NCBI GenBank assembly: GCA_964536415.1
Contig: CAZHXN010000049.1
Coordinates: forward strand, 1 to 31,560
Length of the DNA stretch: 31,560 nucleotides
Source: Trichothermofontia sp964536415
GTDB lineage: Bacteria > Cyanobacteriota > Cyanobacteriia > B231
Direction: 5' to 3'
Shown: piece by piece, positions 1-6,811 of the stretch
Layout of the letters: every line of letters begins with the position of its first letter
Numbering within the stretch: the stretch's first letter is position 1
Translations under genes and position numbers: made by a program
The notes under the pieces: model-generated
Databases searched by the model: none
The model's input: only the letters and a program-made list of their open reading frames with translations
Told to the model about the DNA's origin: nothing

Positions 1-221
1 TGGGAGAAGGGGTTGGGGGATGAGGGCCGCAGGTTGCCCAACTGAGATGCTCCCCATTTAGCCTGAGGGGAGAGCCGTCCTGGTTGTCATGGCCTTGGTT
101 AGTTTTGTGGGATAGCTATCTCGGCTGTCATTGAGTAGGCATGATCAGGGCTGGCCTTGTCAGCATTCGCGCCAAATTGGGGTACCTTACAAACAGCGAT
201 CGTCTTTGGGACTGGTGCGGT

Positions 222-1553
222 ATGGATGTCAAAAACGCGGAACTTCTGGAAAAAATGCGGCGGCAGTTTGAAACCGCACCCTACCCCAAAGTCCCCCCAG
301 AACAGTCGCCCAAAGATGATATCAATGCACTTTATATCCATAATTTCCTGACGCCCTACTATTTGCGTAATCAGCAACTCATTGACCCCGAAGGGACAGT
401 AATTCTGGATGCGGGGTGTGGCAGTGGCTATAAATCCCTGATCCTGGCCCACGCTAATCCCGGTGCGCGGATTGTGGGGATTGATATTTCCGAGAAGTCG
501 GTTGATTTAGCGAAACAGCGCTTGGCCTATCACGGTTTCACCCAGGCGGAATTCCATACTCTAGCCCTGGAAGATCTGCCCAGTTTGGGTCTGGAATTCG
601 ACTATATCAATTGCGACGAAGTGCTTTATCTGGTTCCCGATCCGACGACTGCCCTCCAGGCTATGCGATCGGTCCTCAAGCCCAAGGGCATTATCCGGAC
701 GAACCTGCACAGCCTCTATCAGCGCCGGAGCTTTTTCAGCGCTCAGGAGTTATTCACGATCCTGGGGTTAATGGATGCCCCGGCGGAGGAGCTGGAGATT
801 GAACTGATTCGATCGTTTTTTGAAGCCCTCAACGATCAGGTGTGGCTTAAGGGCACGTGCGGCGCGGCTTTGGCTGCTGAAGAAGGGATGCGGGCGAACC
901 TGATCCTCCAGGGGGATAAGGGCTTCACGATTCCCCAAACCTTTACCATGCTGGAGGATGCGGGCCTAGAGTTCATCAGTATGGTCTACTGGCGACAGTG
1001 GCAATTGTTGGACCTGTTTAAAGATCGCAATAACTTGCCTACCATCCTGGGGCTAAGTCTCCCGGACATCCCGATCGCGACCCAATTGCACCTGTATGAA
1101 CTCCTGCAACCCGTCCACCGCCTGATTGACTTCTGGTGTGGCCATGTGGGCCAGACACCTGAACCCGTCGATATTGCCGCCTGGACGCCCGATGAGTGGC
1201 GACAGGTCCGGGTCCACCTCCATCCGCAACTCAAGCACGAAAGTGTCAAAACTGCTCTGCTAGCCTGCATTGCAGGGGAAAAGCCCTTTATCCTGAATCA
1301 GTATCTCGTGGTACCCACCACCCCCACCAGCGATCTGCGCCTAGAGCGGAACATGGCGGCCTGCCTGTTGCCCTTGTGGGAAGAAGGTCCCCAGACGGTG
1401 CCCAGTCTCGTCGATCGCTGGCTGAAGATCAACCCGGTTAACCTGATGACCCTGGAACCGCTGGATGAGGCTACCGCTCTAGCCGATCTCTGCCAGAATC
1501 TCCAACGCCTAGAGGTATTTCTCTATGTCTTGCTCGAAAAGGGGGCCAGTTAG
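222..1553 (+). CDS. Class I SAM-dependent methyltransferase with long C-terminal region
   Basis: Predicted class I methyltransferase of unknown substrate. Numbering from the ATG at 222, the SAM-binding motif I DAGCGSG begins at D63, the acidic residue ending strand 2 is in GIDIS (about residue 88), and a post-II segment FDYINCDEVLYLVPDP follows. The Rossmann domain occupies roughly residues 35-200. The remaining ~240 residues have no motif I recognise and include a segment like the C-terminus of the second methyltransferase at 14749-15945, so the two are probably the same family. An in-frame ATG at 141 would add 27 residues (MIRAGLVSIRAKLGYL...), but the 222 start fits the N-terminal pattern of a short helix before the YPKVPPEQSP segment; neither has a strong ribosome site. 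It is convergent with the HIT gene, 34 bp away. Confidence 0.85.
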   Translation: MDVKNAELLEKMRRQFETAPYPKVPPEQSPKDDINALYIHNFLTPYYLRNQQLIDPEGTVILDAGCGSGYKSLILAHANPGARIVGIDISEKSVDLAKQRLAYHGFTQAEFHTLALEDLPSLGLEFDYINCDEVLYLVPDPTTALQAMRSVLKPKGIIRTNLHSLYQRRSFFSAQELFTILGLMDAPAEELEIELIRSFFEALNDQVWLKGTCGAALAAEEGMRANLILQGDKGFTIPQTFTMLEDAGLEFISMVYWRQWQLLDLFKDRNNLPTILGLSLPDIPIATQLHLYELLQPVHRLIDFWCGHVGQTPEPVDIAAWTPDEWRQVRVHLHPQLKHESVKTALLACIAGEKPFILNQYLVVPTTPTSDLRLERNMAACLLPLWEEGPQTVPSLVDRWLKINPVNLMTLEPLDEATALADLCQNLQRLEVFLYVLLEKGAS

Positions 1554-1587
1554 CCGGGAACGCCATCAGGGGAGCGCATGGGGTGGC

Positions 1588-1938
1588 TTAGCCAGGGGGC
1601 CACTGCATGGGACGACCGCCGAGGATATGCAGGTGCAGGTGGTAAACCGTCTGACCGCCATCAGGGCCGTTATTAATCACAATCCGATAGCCATTGCTCA
1701 ACCCCACCTGGTCTGCCACCCGCTTCGCCGTTAGCAACAGGTGACCCATGAGGGCATGATCCTGGGATTCGGCATCGGCCAGTTGGGCGATCGCTTTTTT
1801 CGGGATGACCAGAATATGGACAGGGGCCTGGGGATGAATATCCTTAAAGGCCAGACAGAGATCATCCTCGTAGACAATCTCAGCGGGAATTTCACGACGA
1901 ATAATTTTGCCAAAAATCGTGTCGGTTGCATCACTCAT
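1588..1938 (-). CDS. HIT family protein (histidine triad nucleotide hydrolase)
   Basis: A 116-residue Hint-type protein, expected to be a small cytosolic purine nucleoside phosphoramidase/hydrolase. The histidine triad is H100-L-H102-L-H104 followed by ILGGRPMQWPPG, the usual C-terminus of bacterial Hint proteins. The N-terminal TIFGKIIRREIPAEIVYED and HILVIPKK segments match the family closely. The reading frame stays open about 118 codons further upstream, but that extension is arginine/proline-rich and not part of the family, so the ATG at 1936-1938 is chosen. Length is normal for Hint proteins. It lies tail to tail with the methyltransferase at its left. Confidence 0.95.
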   Translation of the reverse strand: MSDATDTIFGKIIRREIPAEIVYEDDLCLAFKDIHPQAPVHILVIPKKAIAQLADAESQDHALMGHLLLTAKRVADQVGLSNGYRIVINNGPDGGQTVYHLHLHILGGRPMQWPPG

Positions 1939-2192
1939 AGTTAGTCGCCTAACAAGGACACCGTAGCCACGATAGCACCGGAATAGCCAGCGGGATAGCC
2001 TCACGGCCAGTGGTTGGCGGAGGCCACGCCAACGGATAGCAGCGAACAGAGGGGCGATTTTCCTGGGGAAAGGCGGCACGATCCATGATGGGTTGTCGGT
2101 TGGTGTCGAGCCTGTGAGACCCAACACGCTCATTGGTGAGGGTGTACTGGGTTGCACCAATTTACCCCAATTAGAGTTGATAGGCCACTGGT

Positions 2193-2522
2193 TTATTGGG
2201 TGAGTTGATTCAGCAACTGGAGGGGGTGAACGGTTGTATGGGCGATATAGAGACAAAATAGGGCAATCAAGACAGAGAGCGCCACAATGCAACGCACCAA
2301 GACGGCATTCGGTGAGGGCGCGATCGTCTCGCGGACTAAAATGGACGTGGACGAGCCAAGAATATAGCTCACACAGAGGATCAAAAAACAGCTACTTTCC
2401 CAGAAGCTCCAGGCAACGAGGGAAAAAATCGCGAAACACAGCATCATCAGTTCAATAAATCGGGGCGGATCTTGCCGACTGGCGATCGCGACTCCCCGCA
2501 ACCAGGACTGAAATGGGTGCAT
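2193..2522 (-). CDS. Small predicted membrane protein, unknown family
   Basis: About 109 residues. Two hydrophobic stretches are visible: a long one of about 35 residues (LMMLCFAIFSLVAWSF through CFLILCVSYILG), probably two passes, and a C-terminal one (CIVALSVLIALFCLYIA). The protein starts MHPFQSWLRG at 2522; an ATG four codons upstream (2534) is also possible and neither has a clear Shine-Dalgarno site. It lies divergent from the YihY gene and downstream-facing toward the HIT gene, 254 bp away. I do not recognise the family; hydrophobic periodicity and sensible codon use are the only support. Confidence 0.55.
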   Translation of the reverse strand: MHPFQSWLRGVAIASRQDPPRFIELMMLCFAIFSLVAWSFWESSCFLILCVSYILGSSTSILVRETIAPSPNAVLVRCIVALSVLIALFCLYIAHTTVHPLQLLNQLTQ

Positions 2523-2551
2523 CGATCGTCTCATATGACAGCGCTACAGGT

Positions 2552-2577
2552 CGGTACTATACATCGGTACTATACAT
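2552..2577. repeat. 13-bp perfect tandem repeat (2 copies)
   Basis: The unit CGGTACTATACAT occurs twice without spacing, just upstream of the minus-strand membrane protein start at 2522. It contains TACTAT/TATACAT, which resembles a -10 element, so it could be a duplicated promoter or operator half. Function is inferred only from position. Confidence 0.6.
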
Positions 2578-2809
2578 TGGACAGGTGCGGCAGTTGGGTG
2601 CGTATGATGTTTCGTGATCTTAAGGGCATCGCGATGAGTTGGGATCAGGACCGTTCAACTGCCCTAACTGACGAGATGACGTTGGTTATCCGGGCAGGAT
2701 TGGGCTTTTTTGCGGTACCCTGAATGCGTCCTTGCAAGGGGGCACCGCTTCTTCCCATCTTACGTTGTTCTCTGGGGATACATCAGGCTGCACCGCGATA
2801 GGGCCTCTT

Positions 2810-2840
2810 AGTCAGTCCTTTAAGCTGAGTCAGTCCTTTA
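2810..2840. repeat. 13-bp direct repeat with 18-bp period
   Basis: AGTCAGTCCTTTA occurs at 2810-2822 and again at 2828-2840. It is about 180 bp upstream of the YihY/BrkB gene. It could be a pair of protein-binding sites or a replication-slippage duplication; nothing in the sequence decides between these. Confidence 0.55.
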
Positions 2841-3021
2841 TTAAGCCGTTGCATCAGCCGTCTCACGAAACCACCCCCGATCGCCGAAAAGGGTGAATTC
2901 TGGCTAGGTTAGACTCACCCTTAGCAAAAATTGTCCTACAGTTGAGCTTAATCACAACCGGCCTGGTAGGGAGTCACTCGCCGTTAGCCCTGATCCTGTC
3001 AGCGGTACTCCATGTTGCGTT

Positions 3022-4068
3022 ATGTCCTTTCCCGATATTCTCCACTGGCTCGTATATTTTGCTTGGCCAACCCTGACCAGGACTATTCGGGCAGTGCAAC
3101 AACGGCGGTTATCGGGTCTAGCGGCGGAGGTGGCCTACAATGCGATGCTGGCGTTATTCCCGGCAATCTTGGCTGTGCTGACGACGATCAGCTTTTCCCG
3201 ATCAGCCCAGGGGATGCTGGAGCGGCTGGCCAGTCGCCTGGGGCAGGTCGCGCCGGTGGAGGTCTTGTTTCTGATTCAGCGTTTTGCTGATGAGGTGACC
3301 CGCACGGACGGTCATCGCCTATTTTCCATTAGTTTTATCGCTGCGATCTGGATTGCCTCCAGCGCGATCGGCGCGTTGATGAATGCCCTGGATCAGATCC
3401 AGCAGACCCCCCTAGTGCAAATGCGTCCCTACTGGCACCGCAAACTGGTGTCCTTAGGGTTAACGATCGGGACGCTGATCATGTTGGTGGCTGCTTCGTT
3501 CCTGGTGTTTGTGAGTGACCTGCTCGTGCGGCTGCTGGCGATGCGAAGTTGCTTGCTGGATCTGCGCCACGATTGCCCCGCCTCTCTCTGGATTTTGACG
3601 GGGTGGCGATTATTAAGTTGGCCGCTGGCCTTGGGCATGGTGGCCCTCACTGTTGCCCTGATCTATCGCCTCGGTCCCAGTCGTCGTCACCGCGAAACCC
3701 CGATCGTGCCTGGGGCTGTGCTGGCTGCGACTTCCTGGGCCGGACTGTCTGCCCTCTTTCGCCTCTATGTGTCCCAGTATGGGACCTATAACAAGGTCTA
3801 TGGGGCCGTGGGAGCCGTCATTGTGCTGCTGCTCTGGCTCTACCTGAGTGCCCTGGTGATTTTGATTGGGCACCAGTTAAATGTGACGATCGGGGCCATT
3901 TTGCGGGAGCACACCCAGGGCTATCCCTATCAGCAGCGTTTAACTGGGTTGGACCGTTCGCGCCGCATCACTACTGGAGCATCGCGGATATCGCCTCCGC
4001 CTGGGATGGGGAAAGTGGATGCCAATTCCCCCCTCTCGCGACGAACTCCCCACCAGGACCCCTCCTGA
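3022..4068 (+). CDS. YihY/virulence factor BrkB family membrane protein
   Basis: A 348-residue polytopic inner-membrane protein. The family signature is visible near the N-terminus (LAAEVAYNAMLALFPAILAVLTT), followed by hydrophobic segments at roughly residues 100-120, 140-170, 195-215, 230-245 and 260-290. The segment YGTYNKVYGAVGAVIVLLLWLYLSALVILIGHQLN is the typical conserved end of the domain. The last ~50 residues are hydrophilic and arginine-rich. The family was once called ribonuclease BN by mistake; its true function is unknown, with transport or envelope roles proposed. The start at 3022 gives MSFPDILHWL, consistent with relatives. It precedes the ABC exporter genes by about 100 bp in the same direction. 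Confidence 0.93.
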   Translation: MSFPDILHWLVYFAWPTLTRTIRAVQQRRLSGLAAEVAYNAMLALFPAILAVLTTISFSRSAQGMLERLASRLGQVAPVEVLFLIQRFADEVTRTDGHRLFSISFIAAIWIASSAIGALMNALDQIQQTPLVQMRPYWHRKLVSLGLTIGTLIMLVAASFLVFVSDLLVRLLAMRSCLLDLRHDCPASLWILTGWRLLSWPLALGMVALTVALIYRLGPSRRHRETPIVPGAVLAATSWAGLSALFRLYVSQYGTYNKVYGAVGAVIVLLLWLYLSALVILIGHQLNVTIGAILREHTQGYPYQQRLTGLDRSRRITTGASRISPPPGMGKVDANSPLSRRTPHQDPS

Positions 4069-4169
4069 TCAACCTTCACGCTGCCTGTCCCATTGACGGC
4101 CTGCCCCCCCCAACTTAAAGATGGGAGTGGTGCGGACTATCGTGATGGCTCCCTTACTCTGGACACCCT

Positions 4170-5183
4170 ATGGCGATCGTTGAAGTCGAACATCTTAGCA
4201 AAGTCTACTCGGTCGCGCTGAAGGAACCGGGGTTGGTGGGCACCCTGCGCCACTTCTGGCAGCGCCAGTCTCGCGATATTGTGGCCGTTCAGGATGTTTC
4301 CTTTCAGATCGAGGCAGGGGAAGTGGTGGGTTTTTTGGGACCCAATGGAGCAGGGAAAACGACAACCCTAAAAATGTTGACCGGGTTGATCCATCCCTCG
4401 GCAGGGAGTGTCCATGTGGCCGGTTATGTTCCCTTTCGCCGGAGTCATCCCTTCCTCGCCAAAATCACACTGGTCATGGGCCAAAAGCAACAACTGCTCT
4501 GGGATTTACCGGCCCTGGACTCGCTGCGGATTAATGCCGCTGTCTATGGACTGGAGGAGACGGTCTTTCGCGATCGCGTGGGGGAACTGGGCGACATGCT
4601 CAACCTCAACGGCAAACTCACCCAACCCGTGCGCAAGCTATCCTTGGGCGAACGCATGAAAATGGAACTCCTGGCCGCCCTGCTCCACCGTCCCCAGGTT
4701 CTCTTTCTGGATGAACCGACCCTGGGGTTGGATGTGAATGCCCAGGTAAGTGTGCGGGAATTTTTGCAACAGTACAACCAGCGCTATGGGGCCACGGTCC
4801 TGCTGACCAGTCACTACATGGCCGATATCACGGCCCTGTGCGAGCGGGTGTTGCTGATTCACCAGGGGCATTTGATCTATGACGGGAGTTTGGATGGCTT
4901 GCTCGATCGCTTTGCCCCCTACCGCGCTGTCCAACTGGATTTGGCCCAGGCCCCCAGCGACGAGATCAGCCTACGCCAACGCTTGTCTACCTATGGGGAA
5001 CTGGAACAGCTTGATGGCAATCGAGTACAACTGCTGGTCCAACGGGAGAGCTTGACGGCCACCGTAAGCCGGATTTTGACGGAGTTAGACGTGGCGGATT
5101 TAACCGTGACCGATCCCCCGATCGAAGATGTGATTGGTCGCGTTTTTCAAACGGGCGTTGTCGAAGGAGGAACACCGGTATGA
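4170..5183 (+). CDS. ABC-2 type exporter ATP-binding protein (COG4586-like)
   Basis: A 337-residue ATPase that would power an ABC-2 type exporter at the cytoplasmic membrane. Walker A GPNGAGKTT is at residues 57-65, the signature LSLGE at 157-161, Walker B LFLDEP at 178-183 with catalytic E182, and the H-loop histidine H215 in LLTSHYMAD. An N-terminal insert between strand 1 and the core (residues 15-38, LKEPGLVGTLRHFWQRQ) is typical of the COG4586 group rather than simple DrrA proteins. The C-terminal ~90 residues form the extra domain seen in this group. Its stop overlaps the permease start by four bases (ATGA at 5180-5183), indicating translational coupling. The substrate cannot be read from the sequence. 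Confidence 0.95.
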   Translation: MAIVEVEHLSKVYSVALKEPGLVGTLRHFWQRQSRDIVAVQDVSFQIEAGEVVGFLGPNGAGKTTTLKMLTGLIHPSAGSVHVAGYVPFRRSHPFLAKITLVMGQKQQLLWDLPALDSLRINAAVYGLEETVFRDRVGELGDMLNLNGKLTQPVRKLSLGERMKMELLAALLHRPQVLFLDEPTLGLDVNAQVSVREFLQQYNQRYGATVLLTSHYMADITALCERVLLIHQGHLIYDGSLDGLLDRFAPYRAVQLDLAQAPSDEISLRQRLSTYGELEQLDGNRVQLLVQRESLTATVSRILTELDVADLTVTDPPIEDVIGRVFQTGVVEGGTPV

Positions 5184-6001
5184 GATCCCCTTGGCGACGG
5201 GGGTATCGCCGTTGGCAAGCGAGCCTACGCCTGTCGGCCACCCTGCTGTCGGTTTACTATGCCTACATGCTGGAATACCGGGCAGAACTGTTGCTCTGGG
5301 CCTTATCCGGTTCGTTGCCCATTATCCTCATGGGGGTATGGACCCAGGCTGCCCAGGGGGGGCAATTTGGCCTCTCGGCGATCGAGTTTGCCCGTTACTT
5401 TTTGGCGGTCTTTCTGGTACGGCAACTCACGGTTGTCTGGGTAATCTGGGAGTTTGAGAAGGAGGTCGTGCAGGGAAAGCTTTCCCCCCGGTTACTGCAA
5501 CCCCTTGATCCGGTCTGGCACCATGTAGCCAGTCATCTCTCAGAACGGTTGGCACGGGTACCGTTTACGTTGGCCTTAATTGGCTTGTTTTTCCTGCTCT
5601 ACCCGCAAGCGTTTTGGTTGCCCAGTGGCGCGAATTTGTTCTGGTTCTGCTTGGTAATTATCCTGGCCTTTATCCTGCGGTTTTTAATTCAATATACCTT
5701 CGCCCTGTTTTCGTTCTGGGTTGAGCGGGCGACAGCGATCGAGCAATTCTGGTTTCTGCTCTACCTCTTCCTGTCGGGAATGATTGCCCCCTTGGACATG
5801 TTTCCCCCAACCGTGCGGGCGGTGGTGATGTGGACACCCTTCCCCTACCTGATCCATTTCCCCGCCGCATTACTGGTGGGAATGCCGGTAGATCTGAAAC
5901 AAGGATTAATGGCTTTTGGAATCTGGGGCACACTGTTTTTTATCCTGAATCGCTGGTTATGGCGACGGGGCTTAAAGCAATATTCAGGCATGGGGGCTTG
6001 A
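5180..6001 (+). CDS. ABC-2 family transporter permease (DUF990/ABC2_membrane_6 type)
   Basis: A 273-residue membrane protein with about six hydrophobic segments (around residues 20-50, 65-85, 120-150, 155-180, 185-210 and 235-255). Motifs such as YYAYMLEYRAELLLWALSG near the start and GMIAPLDMFPP near residue 200 match the COG4587/COG3694 permeases that pair with COG4586 ATPases. It begins inside the ATPase stop codon with a good ribosome site (GAAGGAGG) just upstream. Relatives are usually encoded as two adjacent permeases; only one is present here, and the next 200 bp contain no second one. Confidence 0.92.
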   Translation: MRSPWRRGYRRWQASLRLSATLLSVYYAYMLEYRAELLLWALSGSLPIILMGVWTQAAQGGQFGLSAIEFARYFLAVFLVRQLTVVWVIWEFEKEVVQGKLSPRLLQPLDPVWHHVASHLSERLARVPFTLALIGLFFLLYPQAFWLPSGANLFWFCLVIILAFILRFLIQYTFALFSFWVERATAIEQFWFLLYLFLSGMIAPLDMFPPTVRAVVMWTPFPYLIHFPAALLVGMPVDLKQGLMAFGIWGTLFFILNRWLWRRGLKQYSGMGA

Positions 6002-6209
6002 GGTGCTCATTATGCGTGAATTTGATGAGACTGACTATACCGGGACGGACGCGCGATCGCACCAACTCCTCAGCCACAATCCCAGCAACTCCCCAGCCAC
6101 ATCAATTGGATTCACGGTTAACCTGATGGCCACGCATTAGGGTATCCGTGCCAGCGTCGGTGTCTTGGCGGCGATCGCCCGGACCCTTAACCCTCTAAGC
6201 ACCAATGGG

Positions 6210-6500
6210 TCATTCAGTTAAGCAATGGCCTTTGAATAGATGGCGAATCCTTGCTGTTGCCGCCAGCAAACCTATGCGACCTGCATGGCGAAGCTTGTTG
6301 ACCTCGTTAGCCCAGGAGAACCCTTGGGGGAATCGGGCCACGTACAGTTCACACACCTGTAACTTGTCTAACAAAGTCTGGATCGGTTGAGCGGCTTTTG
6401 GTGTCATACCGCGATCGCCCCGATACTGAGTGTAGGTATCGTGGGCTGCCAGTTGGGGTAAAAAGCAAGTTTCTTGGTGTTGGCAACGATCACACAGCAT
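6210..6500 (-). CDS. Small cysteine-containing protein, unknown function
   Basis: A 96-residue soluble protein. It opens MLCDRCQHQETC, so three cysteines (C3, C6, C12) sit in a C-x2-C-x5-C pattern with a nearby histidine (H8), which suggests metal binding, perhaps zinc or iron-sulfur. A further cysteine is in the middle (KLQVCELY) and one near the end (GHCLTE). The ATG at 6500 has a strong upstream ribosome site on the minus strand (CAGGAG, 8-base spacing), which supports a real gene. It faces the ABC permease gene tail to tail. I do not recognise the family. Confidence 0.7.
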   Translation of the reverse strand: MLCDRCQHQETCFLPQLAAHDTYTQYRGDRGMTPKAAQPIQTLLDKLQVCELYVARFPQGFSWANEVNKLRHAGRIGLLAATARIRHLFKGHCLTE

Positions 6501-6508
6501 CCGGTATT

Positions 6509-6514
6509 CTCCTG
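6509..6514 (-). promoter_or_regulatory. Shine-Dalgarno site fixing the start of the Cys-containing protein
   Basis: CAGGAG on the minus strand, 8 bases before the ATG at 6498-6500. It is the best reason to regard this small reading frame as expressed. Confidence 0.7.
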
Positions 6515-6798
6515 AGCAGATGTGCTCACCTTATACGCCCTAGGGTAGTTTCAGTTCCGCGATCGGGGGTTTCGCAATTTGAACAGCTGTTGACTATCCG
6601 TTCGCGCACCCACTTTAGCCTACTTCCGGGGTAAGGGTCCTAACCTGGAAATTTTAATAAAACTTCCCATGCATCCCACCTCCCGTGCTGAAGGTAGCCC
6701 TGTTCTTTGGGGAAAGCTTAAGCGCAATCTAGCCGCTCCAGGAAGGTGGTATCGTTTGGGTCAGGTTATATCCTGAACCCACCAACGCGAGTCGATGC

Positions 6799-6805
6799 CG
6801 GGAGG
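6799..6805 (+). promoter_or_regulatory. Shine-Dalgarno site deciding the start of the large hydrolase
   Basis: CGGGAGG ends at 6805, six bases before the GTG at 6812. The alternative in-frame GTG at 6746 has its purine run directly abutting the start codon, which is too close. This favours a 988-residue product. Confidence 0.65.
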
Positions 6806-6811
6806 ATTGCT

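Larger units (their letters stand above)
2523..3021. other. Intergenic region with two short direct repeats
   Basis: About 500 bp between two divergently transcribed membrane-protein genes. No convincing reading frame. It holds a perfect 13-bp tandem repeat (2552-2564 and 2565-2577) and a 13-bp direct repeat spaced 18 bp apart (2810-2822 and 2828-2840). These may lie within the divergent promoters, but no clear -35/-10 pair could be assigned. Confidence 0.5.
6501..6811. other. Intergenic region between divergent genes
   Basis: About 310 bp separating the minus-strand Cys-containing gene from the large hydrolase gene. It must hold both promoters. An AT-rich stretch around 6648-6665 (AATTTTAATAAAACTTCCC) is the likeliest promoter core, but no unambiguous -35/-10 pair is seen. 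An in-frame upstream GTG at 6746 for the hydrolase lies here and is judged less likely than 6812. Confidence 0.45.
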
